A DNA stretch of 64,000 nt, taken from positions 49,019,083-49,083,082 of the forward strand of contig OV277857.1 of the NCBI GenBank assembly GCA_922989275.2, given 5' to 3'. The translations under genes and the position numbers were made by a program. This DNA is from Gari tellinella (taxonomy: Eukaryota > Mollusca > Bivalvia > Cardiida > Psammobiidae). The notes under the pieces are model-generated. The model was not told where the DNA came from and did not search any database. It saw only the letters and a list, made by a program, of their open reading frames with translations. Every line of letters begins with the position of its first letter. Positions within the stretch are counted from its first letter, which is position 1. Below are positions 32,996 to 43,431 of this stretch, piece after piece.

Positions 32996-33322
32996 TACAG
33001 TGTTCCCTCTCTACAACGGCCCTCCCATCAACGACTCCCTCCTTACAACGACCCTTGCTACTATTCCCAAAGCAGGACAATTATGTCTTAAGCTTTCACG
33101 GTTGCAATATCGTCTGCTTAAAATTGTCGTATGCTGGTTTTCTCAAATTTGACGAGACACAAACAGCTTTAATCCAGATCAGACGCCGCGTTACGCGGCG
33201 TCTGATCTGGATTCAAGCTGTTTCTAAATGTAAATTAATTTCCCTCTCTATAACGACTCCCTCCGAACAACGCACATATTTGTGTGTCCCATTGGGTGTC
33301 GTTGTAGAGAGGGAGTGCTGTA
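32996..33322. repeat. Family B MITE, opposite orientation
   Basis: TACAGTGTTCCCTCTCTACA on the left and TTGTAGAGAGGGAGTGCTGTA on the right. The core is AATCCAGATCAGACGCCGCG and its complement. It lies 16 bp after the previous family A element. Confidence 0.8.
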
Positions 33323-33327
33323 TTTGT

Positions 33328-33575
33328 TACAGTAGAGAAGATATTCTTTCAAATTTCATCGCAAACGAAACGCAAACATTTTGAAAAGTATATCTATACA
33401 TGTTCATGTTTTCTCCGACGATTTAGTGTAATCTTAGTGACAAATAGCATGGAACCTTCTCAGACACCTGGTTACTCGGCATCTGATCTGTCTCGAAATT
33501 ATTTTCAGTGGACATATGGTTTGTTTTTTAAATAAAAGCGTTTACTTTGGTGAAATTGTACGTTTTCTCTATCAT
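33328..33575. repeat. Family A element, decayed
   Basis: TTACAGTAGAGAAGATATTC, the CGCAAACGAAACGCAAAC motif and TACGTTTTCTCTATC remain. The core hairpin is weak. Confidence 0.45.
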
Positions 33576-33650
33576 ACTGACCGAACGCCTACTCGCACAG
33601 CAACCTCAAGTTTGATCCAAGTGATCAAGGTTGCAACTGACAGTGCTATT

Positions 33651-33835
33651 CACAGGTATTTGACACATACTTTATTATCTATTAACACCCCCTCCCCTTT
33701 TTTTTTTTTTTTTTACTATACTTCTATTATAGATACTATAATAGAAGTCTTGTAAAAAAAAAAATTTTTTTTTTTTTTTTTAAAAAGGGGGGTGGGGGTG
33801 TTAATAGATAATAAAGTATGTGTCAAGTACCTGTG
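33651..33835. mobile_element. Family O foldback element with 8 bp target duplication, copy 1
   Basis: CACAGGTATTTGACACATAC and GTATGTGTCAAGTACCTGTG are its inverted ends. GTGCTATT is present on both sides, an exact 8 bp target duplication typical of hAT-type transposition. The interior is T-rich and A-rich tracts around ATACTTCTATTATAGATA. The 403 bp sister is at 38468-38870. Confidence 0.8.
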
Positions 33836-33852
33836 GTGCTATTTGGAGCTCT

Positions 33853-34291
33853 GGGCCCGTTTCATAAAACTTCGTAAGACAAAAACAGTCGTAAGTCAAA
33901 ACTTTAAATACAGTAGAACCTCTCTATTACGACCACTAAAAGGAAGGTTAATTGTCTGAATAAAAGACAGGTGACAGTTTAAAGCAATGTCAAAGTGAAT
34001 CAGAAAGCTCCTGTAGGAGCTTTCTGTTTCACTTTCACATTGCTTTAAGCAGTCATCTGTTTTTAAACGACTAATATTTGACACATTTTAGTGGTCGTAA
34101 TAGAGAGGTTCTACTGTGCATTTAATTTCTGATCTAATCATGTCTTATGACATCTCTTTGGAATCGTCTTTTCAAGACAGTAAAAAAAGATGTCACAAGA
34201 CAGGAGTAGATGGAGAAATAAATAATAATTGAGACTTTTGTAATCTGACTTACGACAACAGTTTTCGTACGAAGTTTTATGAAACGGGCCC
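33853..34291. repeat. Family F element containing a family E element
   Basis: GGGCCCGTTTCATAAAACTT to AAGTTTTATGAAACGGGCCC, with the hairpin CATCTCTTTGGAATCG..AAGATGTCACAAGAC in the right part. Family E (33909-34118) sits in its left arm. Confidence 0.75.
33909..34118. repeat. Family E element, full length
   Basis: CAGTAGAACCTCTCTATTAC and GTAATAGAGAGGTTCTACTG are the inverted ends. The core is AAAGCTCCTGTAGGAGCTTT, with GACAGGTGACAGTTTAAAGC and its complement outside it. Confidence 0.75.
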
Positions 34292-34722
34292 CAGAACTTA
34301 CAGTCAGTCTTGTAGTAATGAACCACTCATTGAAGTAACGTGTATATCTCTCAGGACAGGTGTCTGCTTAAAGGCAGGGTTCTGTCTTCGTTTTATCCCA
34401 TTACTAACCATACACCTGTATTTAAAGGGAAATGGACAGCTGGTGATAAATATCTTTTAAATGAAAGATATTGAAAAAAAATCGCCTTCTGCCTTTGAAA
34501 TTTTGAAAAATAATAAAAAATGAAGTAGTTAGAGCCGTTTAAACTTTGTGATATATGACTGTGCAAGCGACCATGGGGGCCGCCATTTTGTTTACCTGTG
34601 TGACGTAACTAAGGCCTTCCGCGACCTTCCGGTTATAGTGAGTCTAACCGGGAATGCCGTAGAGTGCGCGGAATTTACATCGATAACATTAATAAACTGA
34701 AATACTGAGAAAAATTGGGCAT

Positions 34723-35060
34723 GTGGAGGAAGGTAAAAACACTTTAGAACTTCAGTGTTACGATTTCGATCCTAAATTATCAGAGAATGTAATATTAGAA
34801 GACAGAGACTACGACGGGTCGGGCGAAGAGAAAGCGCATTCGCCGGACGAATTTGCGACTGCAATACTTGTGTATAAATGCCTACAAAGGAGGTTAATAC
34901 TTGCTGAAGAACAAATGAAATGACGATTGGGTGTCTTGGTGACAATGAGTGCATAGCAGAACCATCAAAATGTCGAGCTATTAGTGCTTAATCCAGCCAT
35001 ACTTGAGGTAGCGTATATCAGGCAAATATCATAGGACACCGGAATCGGGCACGGATACTC
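34723..35060 (+). pseudogene. Relic of a P2X7-like cysteine-rich domain protein
   Basis: A 66-codon frame reads ELQCYDFDPKLSENVILEDR and ends RRLILAEEQMK. After a frame change NDDW is followed by CLGDNECIAEP, and in another frame by LLVLNPAILEVAYIRQ. This order (an acidic start with Y-x-F-x-P, then N-x-x-W-C, then L-N-P-x-x-L-x-x-A) recalls the single-domain 'P2X purinoceptor 7-like' proteins common in marine invertebrates. At least two frame changes break it. The family call comes from remembered motifs only. Confidence 0.4.
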
Positions 35061-35278
35061 TTGATAATATTTGCATACTGGTTGTGAATAAAGGCATCGA
35101 AGCCCTGTGACTTTCGAAAAAAGCTTCTCCGATATATTTAGTCTTATCTGTTAATATTTCCGTAAATATTAATCATAAACATCGGCTCCAGGATATCTTC
35201 GTTTTTTTACGGGGCTACGACTAAAACACGAGCAGATAAAGACGATTATACATGTGCCGATTTTTATAACATCCAGTC

Positions 35279-35316
35279 AGAGACAGTGTATAGCCATATG
35301 GCTATACACTGTCTCT
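35279..35316. repeat. Perfect 38 bp palindrome
   Basis: AGAGACAGTGTATAGCCATA runs straight into its own complement with no loop. A perfect palindrome can extrude a cruciform; the origin is unclear. Confidence 0.85.
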
Positions 35317-35499
35317 GCATCCAGTACAAAACGGATGAGGTATTACGTTTTTATTTAATAAAATAAGGGGGATCAAATTATTTTTCTGGTCTGTTATGAA
35401 TTTTCCGTGACGATTAACATCGGTTCTGGTCCTCAATCGCACATACATTCTTAGAAAATAGACCATTTATTCTCGGTATCGCAACATCCGGGAACTTTC

Positions 35500-35900
35500 G
35501 TACATCCAGGTCTCAATCACAGAGTTTCTCAATATCTCATTTGGATCCAAACTGCTGCTGACCTTTAAGTACAGTCAGTTTTGATTCCGATCTGGGTCCT
35601 AACTGTTTGTCAGTCTCTCGTACGGATAAAAGTTTCTTCAATGAGCTTTTCAATACATGCAAACCTTAGTTTGGATTTTCAATCACAGAGTTTCTCAATG
35701 TCTCAGTTGGATCCAAACTGTTGCTGAACTTTTTGCACAGTCATTGACATTCATGACAAATGTGGAATATCAATTTATCATCTAGCAATTGAGACTGGCA
35801 ATGTCTGATTAAGATCCAAACTGATTAATTGTCTGCTGAACAAAGTATTTGATATTCTGATCTGGGTCAAAACTGAACGCTCTAGATAACGTGACCCGAG
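35500..35900. repeat. Degenerate hairpin-core fragments
   Basis: TTTCTCAATATCTCATTTGG and TTTCTCAATGTCTCAGTTGG, each followed by ATCCAAACTG, are repeated ~180 bp apart. TTGATTCCGATCTGGGTC and TATTCTGATCTGGGTC are also repeated. These are remains of duplicated hairpin elements. No gene seen. Confidence 0.45.
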
Positions 35901-36284
35901 TGCTCATTTATTGTATTAATGTCGTTTTTTACTTATCGTTATATATCTTGAGCTTATATAAAGATCTATGAAAATCATAATCGAAACAGATTCAGGACAT
36001 ATTTCAGCAGGCGGCTTTGATCTAGATCGCATTTTATGCTGACATTCATCATCAACCACTAATCAATTAAGCTGCCTTGCAAATTGTACGATATGAACCG
36101 GAAATAATTATACACAACCCCTTTCTGCCTAAGACCCCCTCTGTGAAGAAGTAAGAAGCTTTAGGCCCTGCAGGGCATAAATATCCATATTACGTAATCT
36201 AATTAGCCGCACTTGCCAAACAGGGTTGTGATTTTAAACACAGGCTAGCAATTTGGCTACTTAAATATGCGATTACACGCCACG

Positions 36285-36487
36285 AGCCTTTTACCCTGTT
36301 TCTACTTCTGAAAATATGTGACCACTTAAAACAGGTTGAAAATACTTTCAGCCTGCTTTAAGCTTTTATCTGCTAAAATATAGAAAATATTTCTTATGAT
36401 TTTTATTTGTGACAGTATGATATTGAAACTATTTTCTTCAGTATATGAAGGAATTAATTAAAGGCGTATTTATGGGGGAAAGGGTTA
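36285..36487. repeat. Family D element, shortened
   Basis: CCTTTTACCCTGTTTCTACT on the left and GGCGTATTTATGGGGGAAAG on the right. The central palindrome is reduced to AGCAGGTTGAAAATACTTTC. Confidence 0.6.
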
Positions 36488-36579
36488 CATCAAAACAAAA
36501 AAGCCAAGATCTTTAAAAAAAAAAAAAGAAAAAAAGAATATTGGACACTTCTAGCTCTTGTGGTTTTGTATTGATCTAG

Positions 36580-37060
36580 ATGTGTATGCTGCTTTTTAAA
36601 AAAGGCTAGAGTCTACCATAAAACTCGAATTTAAATCTTAAATTAAAATTCATTTAGGCCTATCTAAAAGTTGTTTGAATTTTTTTCTACAGAAATGACA
36701 AGTGTAAAACTACACCCAGAAATAAGAACGATAAAACTAGATCCAATCAAAATCGGATTTGGACTCAAGTAAGATCGCTCTATCAGATCGGGATCTAGAG
36801 AATCGCGATGATTAAATTAAGAAAGAAAAAACCGATCTAGATCTACCCGTACAATATGTAGATCTAGTAATGAGACTTTTTTCATTAAGAATTTCTGTAG
36901 CGTTGAATTCCTAAACCGAGACGAACCAGCTAGAAAATGCTGATTTGTAAACGAGTTGGTAGATCTAAGCCAGTTCAACATTTAGGTCTAGATCAGCACA
37001 ATATCGCACTGATTATCATATTTTTTTTATTGTAGATCTAGATCTATTATTATAATCATC
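36580..37060. other. AT-rich stretch with clustered GATCTAGATC motifs
   Basis: TGATCTAGATG, CCGATCTAGATC, GTAGATCTAG, GGTCTAGATC and GTAGATCTAGATC occur within ~480 bp, far more than chance suggests in AT-rich DNA. No coding frame or known element was recognised. The flanking 37060-37690 shows no supported gene. Confidence 0.4.
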
Positions 37061-37694
37061 AATCAAGGTATTATGGATGTCGCCATACTCTACTGTTAGC
37101 CATTTCGCAGCATTGTTTTCCCAGATTCTATAGCTGGGAATAGGAACGGACATTTCTCTAAGCCGATTAACGATAGCTTCTGATCGTTTCTGGATCTACA
37201 CGACCTTTCAAGTTCATCATTATCAATATGAATATACCATCTATCTATTATCTTTTTTTTTTAACTGTATGCGACCTTGAATTAAGCTTGCCGTTACCCT
37301 TACTGACGAAGTGTGAAATGTCCGTCCAAGTTACAGTGGTTGAGTGAAAGAGCCAATCAGCGTTTAGGCCTTTGTGTCGTCACAAAATGGATAAAAATCG
37401 AGGGTTCCGAATGATAGCTTTGCCAATATGGCGGCGCCCGTTCCAATTAGCGATAGCTTACCTGTATGCAGTAAATCGATCTTTTTCGTACCTTATCGAT
37501 GAGTAATAATTGCAGGACCTTCATGAATGTTGCTTTTAGGATAAAATCTAGGATCTAAGACCATATTGTCATCAGCTGTCCGTTTTCCTTTAAAGAAAGC
37601 CAATGCGTATTCGATTGTGTGTACATGTATATAAAGCAACTGTGATACAAGTATAATAATTATATAAATAGTATGTATTAACAATTTTTATTAT

Positions 37695-38130
37695 TTCTGT
37701 GATATCGTGCTTTTCCTCCTCAAAAATCTGTACAGTAAAATACAAGAGTCTGTATCTTTCTTCTAACTTATTGTACTGTTTGTATTTTACTCTGAACTCG
37801 TTTTCTTGTATAATTAGAGTGATGTCATGTATATATGCGTTATTCTTTGTGACATAAAATAATTATTGTTTTGCTTCAAATATCAAATGTTTCTGGGTAT
37901 GAAATTATTTTTAACAACTATTTAGTTCGTGGCGGTGTGTAATAAAGGCATACAATAAACACATCATCAGTTACATGTAGCGGTCCGCTACAGTGCGTTG
38001 TGTTCACGTTCTAGGCGGAAACAGCCGATCAGACGCGCGCAAATGTGCGCGTCAGGTCGGCTGTTTCCGCCAAGAACGTCTCAAGCTGAATACATCGCCC
38101 TGTAGCGCATTGGCAACTGGTAATGTATAT
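37695..38130. repeat. Family X repeat, copy 2
   Basis: TGATATCGTGCTTTTCC, AGTAAAATACAAGAGTCTGT, TGCATTCTTTGTGACATAAA-like sequence and the GAAACAGCCGATCAGACGCG hairpin with AAGAACGTCTCAAGCTGAAT, ending GGCAACTGGTAATG. This is the least interrupted copy. Confidence 0.65.
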
Positions 38131-38170
38131 ATATATATATGAAAACCTGTCAAATACTCATATTGCGTAT

Positions 38171-38905
38171 TGTAAAGTGGAGACGGAGACTATATTCTTT
38201 CACGTTCGAACAAAACATATCGCAAACTCAGTGCAATAAAATGTAAAAATGGCAAGAGTTTGAAAATATTGGCAATCTATTTCTACCTCAGTGGCACGCA
38301 GTTTGGCATGTATTGTATTCTTTCCCAAAAAACGCGTTTATACAATGTACTCAGGTTACACCATATTGTTTGCAATTCAGATTTAAATTAATATTAGGAA
38401 TTGACAACAAAATGCCATTTTCTACATTTTATGGAAATCGTTTGCGTTTCGTTTGCGCAGTTTAAACCACAGGTACTTGACACATACATTTCTCTATTAA
38501 CCCCCCCCCCCCCCCTCCCCCCCTTTAAAAAAAATGTTTTTTTTACTATACTTCTATTATAGATACAAGTAAACAGCGCAATTCGACACCTAGTCTTTAC
38601 TATCGACTTAAACTGATGCTAAAATAGACTAGATCGCCGATATTCTCTTGTGGTACCCTCGGGAAATGATTAATTTATCAATACATGTATCTACTTTTTA
38701 TTTCATCAAATTCCGTCAAATAACGCCACAGTACGTGAATTATAACGAAAATGTGCATCAAAAAGTTTTATGTCGTTTTCGCCGTCCTCTCCCCATGGCA
38801 CTTGTTTTTTAAAGGGGGGGGGGGGGGGGGGGGGGTTAATAGATCTAAATGTATGTGTCAAGTACCTGTGGTTTAAACGGGAAAAATAGCGTCATCTCCA
38901 CTGTA
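38171..38905. repeat. Family A element interrupted by family O
   Basis: TGTAAAGTGGAGACGGAGAC on the left and AGCGTCATCTCCACTGTA on the right. The core hairpin is lost. The family O element at 38468-38870 splits its GTTTAAAC motif, which is now duplicated. Confidence 0.65.
38468..38870. mobile_element. Family O element, 403 bp, copy 2
   Basis: CACAGGTACTTGACACATAC and GTATGTGTCAAGTACCTGTG are inverted ends. The 8 bp duplication is GTTTAAAC, itself a palindrome and part of the family A motif. It has an internal ~230 bp (from ACAAGTAAACAGCGC) that the shorter copy at 33651 lacks, and long C and G runs near the ends. Confidence 0.8.
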
Positions 38906-38930
38906 TTGTTGCTGGAGACAATATGTCAGG

Positions 38931-39171
38931 GGCCAGTTTCATAAAACTTCATACGCCACCTGTTGTCGTAAATCATGTTATAAAAGTCCCAATTATTGTT
39001 TATTTCTTAATCTAATCCTGTCTTGTGACATCTCTTTGGAATCTTCTTGAAAAGACGATTCCAAAGAGATGTCACAAGACAGGATTAGATAGAGGATTCA
39101 GAATTTATATGTATTCTAAAGCTTTGACTTACGATCGTTTTTGTCGTACGAAGTTTTATAAAACGGGTCCC
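38931..39171. repeat. Family F element
   Basis: GGGCCAGTTTCATAAAACTT to AAGTTTTATAAAACGGGTCCC. The inner stem AATCCTGTCTTGTGACATCT and complement is nearly perfect. Confidence 0.75.
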
Positions 39172-39252
39172 TGTTGTTTTGCTATAAAGTCTGTGTTCAT
39201 GGGGCCATTCGTTAAAGATGCACGAACAGATCTAATATATGTTGGCTGCTTA

Positions 39253-39499
39253 TACAGTGGAGAATCTGTTATTCTTTCCCAATAAACGCGTTTACGCTAA
39301 AACTATTATTTGCAGTGCAAACAGTTTGGAGCCAGATCAGACGCCGGGTAACCCGGCGTCTGATCAGGCTCCAAACTGTTTGCCACCATGATAAACATGA
39401 AATATCAGAATTGTCCAAAAGTTCTTTTCTACGTTTTAGTGTATTGCGTTTGCGTACGTTTGCGTTTAAACGGGAAAGAATAACAGATTCTCCACTGTA
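39253..39499. repeat. Family A MITE
   Basis: TACAGTGGAGAATCTGTTAT to ATAACAGATTCTCCACTGTA, nearly intact with the CAGACGCCGGGTAACCCGGC core. Confidence 0.85.
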
Positions 39500-39599
39500 G
39501 TAGGATAGTGGTATTGCAGGAGGTTTTTAAATACAGACATTCACTGTATTACGATGGTCCTCCAGTAAGCTGTCGCTTAAACACTTGCCAGTTTTCTTT

Positions 39600-39850
39600 T
39601 TAACCCTTTCCCGTATAGAAGCGACTTTTAGCGTATTGGATTTATTCCTCCGCTGAAGAAAATAGTTCCAATTTATACCATCATGAACATTTACCGTAAA
39701 AATAATTTTTCTATATCATAGCAGATTGTAGTTTAAAGCAGGCTGAAAGTAAAGCAGAATGCGCATTAAGGCGCATTCTGCTTTACTTTCAACCAGCTTT
39801 AATTGATCACCTGTCTTCAAATTTATTACCAGGTTATTGGGTATAGGGAT
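39600..39850. repeat. Family D element
   Basis: TTAACCCTTTCCCGTATAGA on the left. The core is AAGCAGGCTGAAAGTAAAGC with GAATGCGCATTAAGGCGCATTC. The right end GGTTATTGGGTATAGGG has lost its TTAA. Confidence 0.65.
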
Positions 39851-40100
39851 AAGAAGACGATATTCTTTCAAATAAACGTGTTTGTGCTATAAAACATTAT
39901 GTCAACTGCAAATAGTTTGGACACAGATCAGACTCCAAGTGAACTGGCTTCTGGTCATACTTCAAACTGTTTGCCATTCAAAACAAATTATTTTAGCATC
40001 TTCAAATCAAAAAGGAAATTGCTAAATTTATTGCATTGCGTTTGCATTTCGTTTGCGTTTGAGCGGGAAAGAGTAACGTCTCCTTCACTTCATTGTAACA
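39851..40100. repeat. Family A element, decayed
   Basis: GAAGACGATATTCTTTCAAA, AATAAACGTGTTTGTGC, the CAGATCAGACTCCAAGTGAA core remnant and GGGAAAGAGTAACGTCTCC remain. Confidence 0.5.
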
Positions 40101-40210
40101 CAGGCTTTCATGTTCTGAAGATGTTAGTATTGCACTGTAGTTTATAATGTTATGTTTCATGTTGTACATGTATCTTTATCAATTGAAAGATTACTGTTGT
40201 GGAAATGGAG

Positions 40211-40559
40211 TACAGCACTCCCTCTCTACAACGACACCTAACGGGAGACATAAATTGTGTGCGTTGCTCAGAGGGAGTCGTTATGGAGAGGGAAATTTGC
40301 AAACAGCTTGAATCCAGATCAGACGCCGCGTCACGCGGCGTCTAATCTGGATTCAAGCTGTTTGTCGCTCGTCATTTCGTTTATTTTCTTTCAATATGTC
40401 AATTATGTAAATTTAAGAAAAACCGCAGACGACAATTTAAAGCAGACGCCATTGAAGCCGTGAATATGTTGGTAGTTTTCCTGTTCAGGGAACTACGGCA
40501 AGGGTCGTTGTAAGGAGGGCGTCGTTGTTGGGAGGGCCGTGTAGGGAGGGAACACTGTA
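40211..40559. repeat. Family B MITE
   Basis: TACAGCACTCCCTCTCTACA to TGTAGGGAGGGAACACTGTA, with core AATCCAGATCAGACGCCGCG and complement. Largely intact. Confidence 0.8.
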
Positions 40560-40913
40560 TTATATAAATACTTCTATAGACTGGCTGTGGAAGCCGGTTT
40601 TTATAGTCAAATTGTTGAGTGTTTGTATAGGTTGTTACGTTAAGCAACGTTCTACGCTGTTAGATAACTGAAAGGGGAAATTGTTGAGATTTATAGGCTG
40701 ACGAAATATTTATATGTGTGACACGCAGTCGCGATCCTGATAAGACACCTCGTAACGCGGTGTCTGATCTGGATCCAAACTGCAGACTACTGTGCCATTG
40801 GCAGTGATCTTGGTTTCAAATTGTTTGCCAAATCGACCTAAGTTGCCATTGGCAACGAAGGGGTTAGTCTATCGTCGTCCATATTGGTGCATTATCCCAT
40901 GCCCTGTGGTCCT

Positions 40914-41149
40914 GGGCCCGTCTTACGAAAAGCCGTGCGGCAAATATCAGATTATAAAATGATCAATTATTATTTATTTCTCCATCTAATCCTTTCTTAT
41001 GATATCGTTTTGGTATCGTATTGTAAAGGCGATTCCAAAGAGATGTCACATTCAAGCCAGGATTAGATGGAGAAATCAGTAATTTTATGTATTTAAAAGT
41101 TATAATCTACGACCGTTTTTGTCGTATAATGTTTCGTAAGACAGAACCC
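40914..41149. repeat. Family F element, diverged
   Basis: GGGCCCGTCTTACGAAAAGC to ATGTTTCGTAAGACAGAACCC. The inner hairpin around TCGTATTGTAAAGGCGATTC carries a short insertion. A remnant hairpin (AAGACACCTCGTAACGCGGT) lies upstream at 40735-40790. Confidence 0.65.
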
Positions 41150-41227
41150 ATGTCAACATAGGCTCGCTTTCGTTGTGAACTTTCAAAGCAACAAGCAGTT
41201 TTGTATACACATACGTGCCATATACAG

Positions 41228-41410
41228 GGCTCGAGATAAGAGGGGGTAAAATGAATAAAACCACACTTTTTCACTCATTTTACCACCAAATCCTACGGTG
41301 TTACTACTCATTAGAATCGTCTCGAAGAGACGATTCTAATGAGTAGTGACACCATAGGGTTTAAAGCAGAAATAAAGATTTTAATTTTTGAAATACTCCC
41401 CTTATCTGGA
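41228..41410. repeat. Family G foldback element
   Basis: GGGCTCGAGATAAG on the left and CTTATCTGGAGCTC on the right. The core CTACTCATTAGAATCGTCTC pairs with GAGACGATTCTAATGAGTAG without a loop. Other copies: 13545, 50007 and 51094. Confidence 0.7.
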
Positions 41411-42223
41411 GCTCTGCATATAATGTTTATTTGTTATTACAATAAAGTTAAAGAATAGTTATTTGTTCAGTTGCATTATAAACCGCACCTGCATGTTCAA
41501 TGCATTTGTAAATGACGAGTATACTCGTCGCTAGGTTTGAATGGGTTAATGTGTCTACAGTCGAACCTCCAAACACCGGACACCCATAAACCGGAAATTT
41601 CTCATAACCTAATCGTTCACTTATATCATAGTTTATATTGTTTTCGCAATAACGTTAGTTTTAAAGAGATATATAATGTATAATGAACAGCGCAATAAAG
41701 ACAGCAAAAATCTTAAATGTTGAAACTAATTATTAAGTTTTCAAAAGCGAATGATGACGATATAAAGTAATCGACAGTAGATATATACTACTAGCATTTC
41801 TGCAATTTAATCCAATTTTACCGTTCCAAAGGGAACATCGTACATCGTATTAGCCGATTTTTAAAAAATAAAAAAGAAGATACCACATTCTGTCGTTTGT
41901 AAGGTTTGCAAATCAAATAATTCAGTTTTTAGGTCGTTGACTCTTTGAAAATCTGCTAAATCACAACATCTTGAACTAAAATCACCAAAAAGCATATAAA
42001 ACTTTATTTCCGCTTGCTATCTCTACGATGGGTCAAGAACCAATAGGTGGGATATACACCTTACTGCATTTAAGATCTTCATCAAAAGGGCTGCTATTAC
42101 ATCCAAATATGTTGCAATGTTTTTGATATAGTGGATTTTTTTTTATCAAATTGCAATTAGATTTTGTTTCAACTTAAACATGTGGTTATGAATCCTAATT
42201 GTGGGTAAATGAAGTTAAAGAAT
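41411..42223. other. No recognised gene
   Basis: AT-rich. The start CAGTCGAACCTCCAAACACC at 41558 resembles one end of a family K-type element, but no partner end was found. No splice-supported exon seen. Confidence 0.35.
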
Positions 42224-42255
42224 GACAGCGAAGAGGTTGGGTTTAGACTCAGCAG

Positions 42256-42643
42256 TAGTGTTGAAACGATGATCGATTATTTCCGATGATTGATCGAAAT
42301 TGATCATTCGATAGATAATCGATTATAAAATCGAATAATAGATTAATCGAAATAATGTTTTTTATTATATTCTAAGTAAAATAGATAGATTGTTTATAAT
42401 ATAAAATGTATGAAAACACTTTACAACATTAGTAATGTGTGTATTTATCTTGAGATGTGCAATAAAAATGACAAAAAATGAAATAATCTGATTGTTTATT
42501 GTACACTTTAAGATTTGATTTACTAAATTTGTACTCAAAATTTAAATTTCTCATTTTGATTGTATAATCGATGATTAATCGAAGTGGTCTGTCCGATTAT
42601 ATCCGATGATCGATTATGAAAATCAGCCGATTATGAAACTCTA
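42256..42643. mobile_element. hAT-like MITE with exact 8 bp duplication
   Basis: CTCAGCAG occurs at 42248-42255 and 42644-42651. The ends TAGTGTTGAAACGATGATCG and CGATTATGAAACTCTA are imperfect inverted repeats, with ATCGATTA motifs in both halves. It sits in the segmental duplicate, whose sister copy shows the empty site. Confidence 0.75.
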
Positions 42644-42672
42644 CTCAGCAGTATAATATAGGTAACATCTAA

Positions 42673-42889
42673 TACAGTGGAGAATACGTTATTCATTACT
42701 AATAACGCGTTTACGCTAAAACTATTATTTCCATTGCAAACCGTTTGGAGCCAGATCAGACGCCGGGTAACCCGGCGTCTGATCAGGCACCAAACTGTTT
42801 GCCAGCCAGATTAACATGAATAGTCAGATTTGTCGAAAACTTGTAATTTTCGACGTTTAATTACACGTTTGCGTTTCGTTTGCGAAGCG
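42673..42889. repeat. Family A MITE, right end decayed
   Basis: TACAGTGGAGAATACGTTAT on the left and the GCGTTTCGTTTGCGAAGCGG remnant on the right, with an intact CAGACGCCGGGTAACCCGGC core. Confidence 0.7.
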
Positions 42890-43109
42890 GGTAGATATGT
42901 GTTAATAGTTTATATATATCATATCACATCCGATAGGTTAACATAATTATTCAGTGAGTATTTTGCAACAACAATTAACCCTCTCTAATGTATATTTCGG
43001 AAATAGTGTTTTTACGTGTGATTAAGCATTTTAATATCCATATCTTAGGAAAGTATAGTTTGTGCCATCATAAATCAACTAAGTGTATTAGCACTTTAAC
43101 CTTTACAGA

Positions 43110-43173
43110 ATGCGTACTTTGATACTGATCGGACTTTTATCACTTCTCTTCGTCGGCTATTTAATTAGTGAAC
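43110..43173 (+). pseudogene. Duplicated signal-peptide exon (paralogue of 8076-8139)
   Basis: It encodes MRTLILIGLLSLLFVGYLIS-E, identical to the leader at 8076 except for one residue. Length (64 nt) and phase are the same, and the donor is GAAC|GTATGT. A family A MITE begins at 43179, six bases into the intron. I found no matching Gly/Arg or membrane exon downstream to the window end. It is either an orphan exon or the start of a gene whose other exons lie beyond the window, although TSNAX and the HRC-like gene occupy the far end. Confidence 0.65.
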
Positions 43174-43178
43174 GTATG

Positions 43179-43431
43179 TACAGTGGAGAAAACGTTAGAT
43201 TCTTTCCCGTTTAAACGCAAACGAAACGCAAACGCAAAACACTTAAACGTAGAAAAGTACAACTTTTGGACAATTCTGATAATTTATGTTAATCTTGGTG
43301 GCAAACAGTTTGGAGCCTGATCAGACGCCGGGTTATCCGGCGCCTGATCTGGCTCCAAACTGTTGGCAAAAGAAATAATAGTTTTAGCGTAAACGCGTTT
43401 ATTGGGAAAGAATAACGTTTTCTCCACTGTT
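43179..43431. repeat. Family A MITE directly after the exon donor
   Basis: TACAGTGGAGAAAACGTTAG to AACGTTTTCTCCACTGT with an intact core hairpin. Its left TA flank is part of the donor context GTATGTA. Confidence 0.8.

Larger units (their letters stand above)
42224..43190 (+). repeat. Segmental duplicate of the Gly/Arg gene 5' region
   Basis: CGAAGAGGTTGGGTTTAGACT, then (after a hAT-like insertion) ATATAGGTAACATCTAATAC, then (after a family A insertion) GCGGGTAGATAT and GAGTATTTTGCAACAACAAT. The block ends in a copy of the signal-peptide exon. The order matches 4786-5015 plus 8010-8150. The P1 and family A (5205-5454) insertions of the first copy are absent here. Confidence 0.65.

Noticed and set aside
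33516..33755. 79-codon frame ending in Phe runs
   Set aside because: Covers the poly-T tract of a family O element.
35279..35316. Perfect palindrome as a rho-independent terminator or CRISPR repeat
   Set aside because: The sequence context is eukaryotic and there is no regular array of repeats and spacers anywhere in the window.
37428..37471. Possible first exon ATGGCGGCGCCCGTTCC with donor TGCA|GTAAAT, near a CCAAT motif
   Set aside because: No downstream exon could be joined and the coding part is only ~14 codons. Kept as a weak hint, not a gene.
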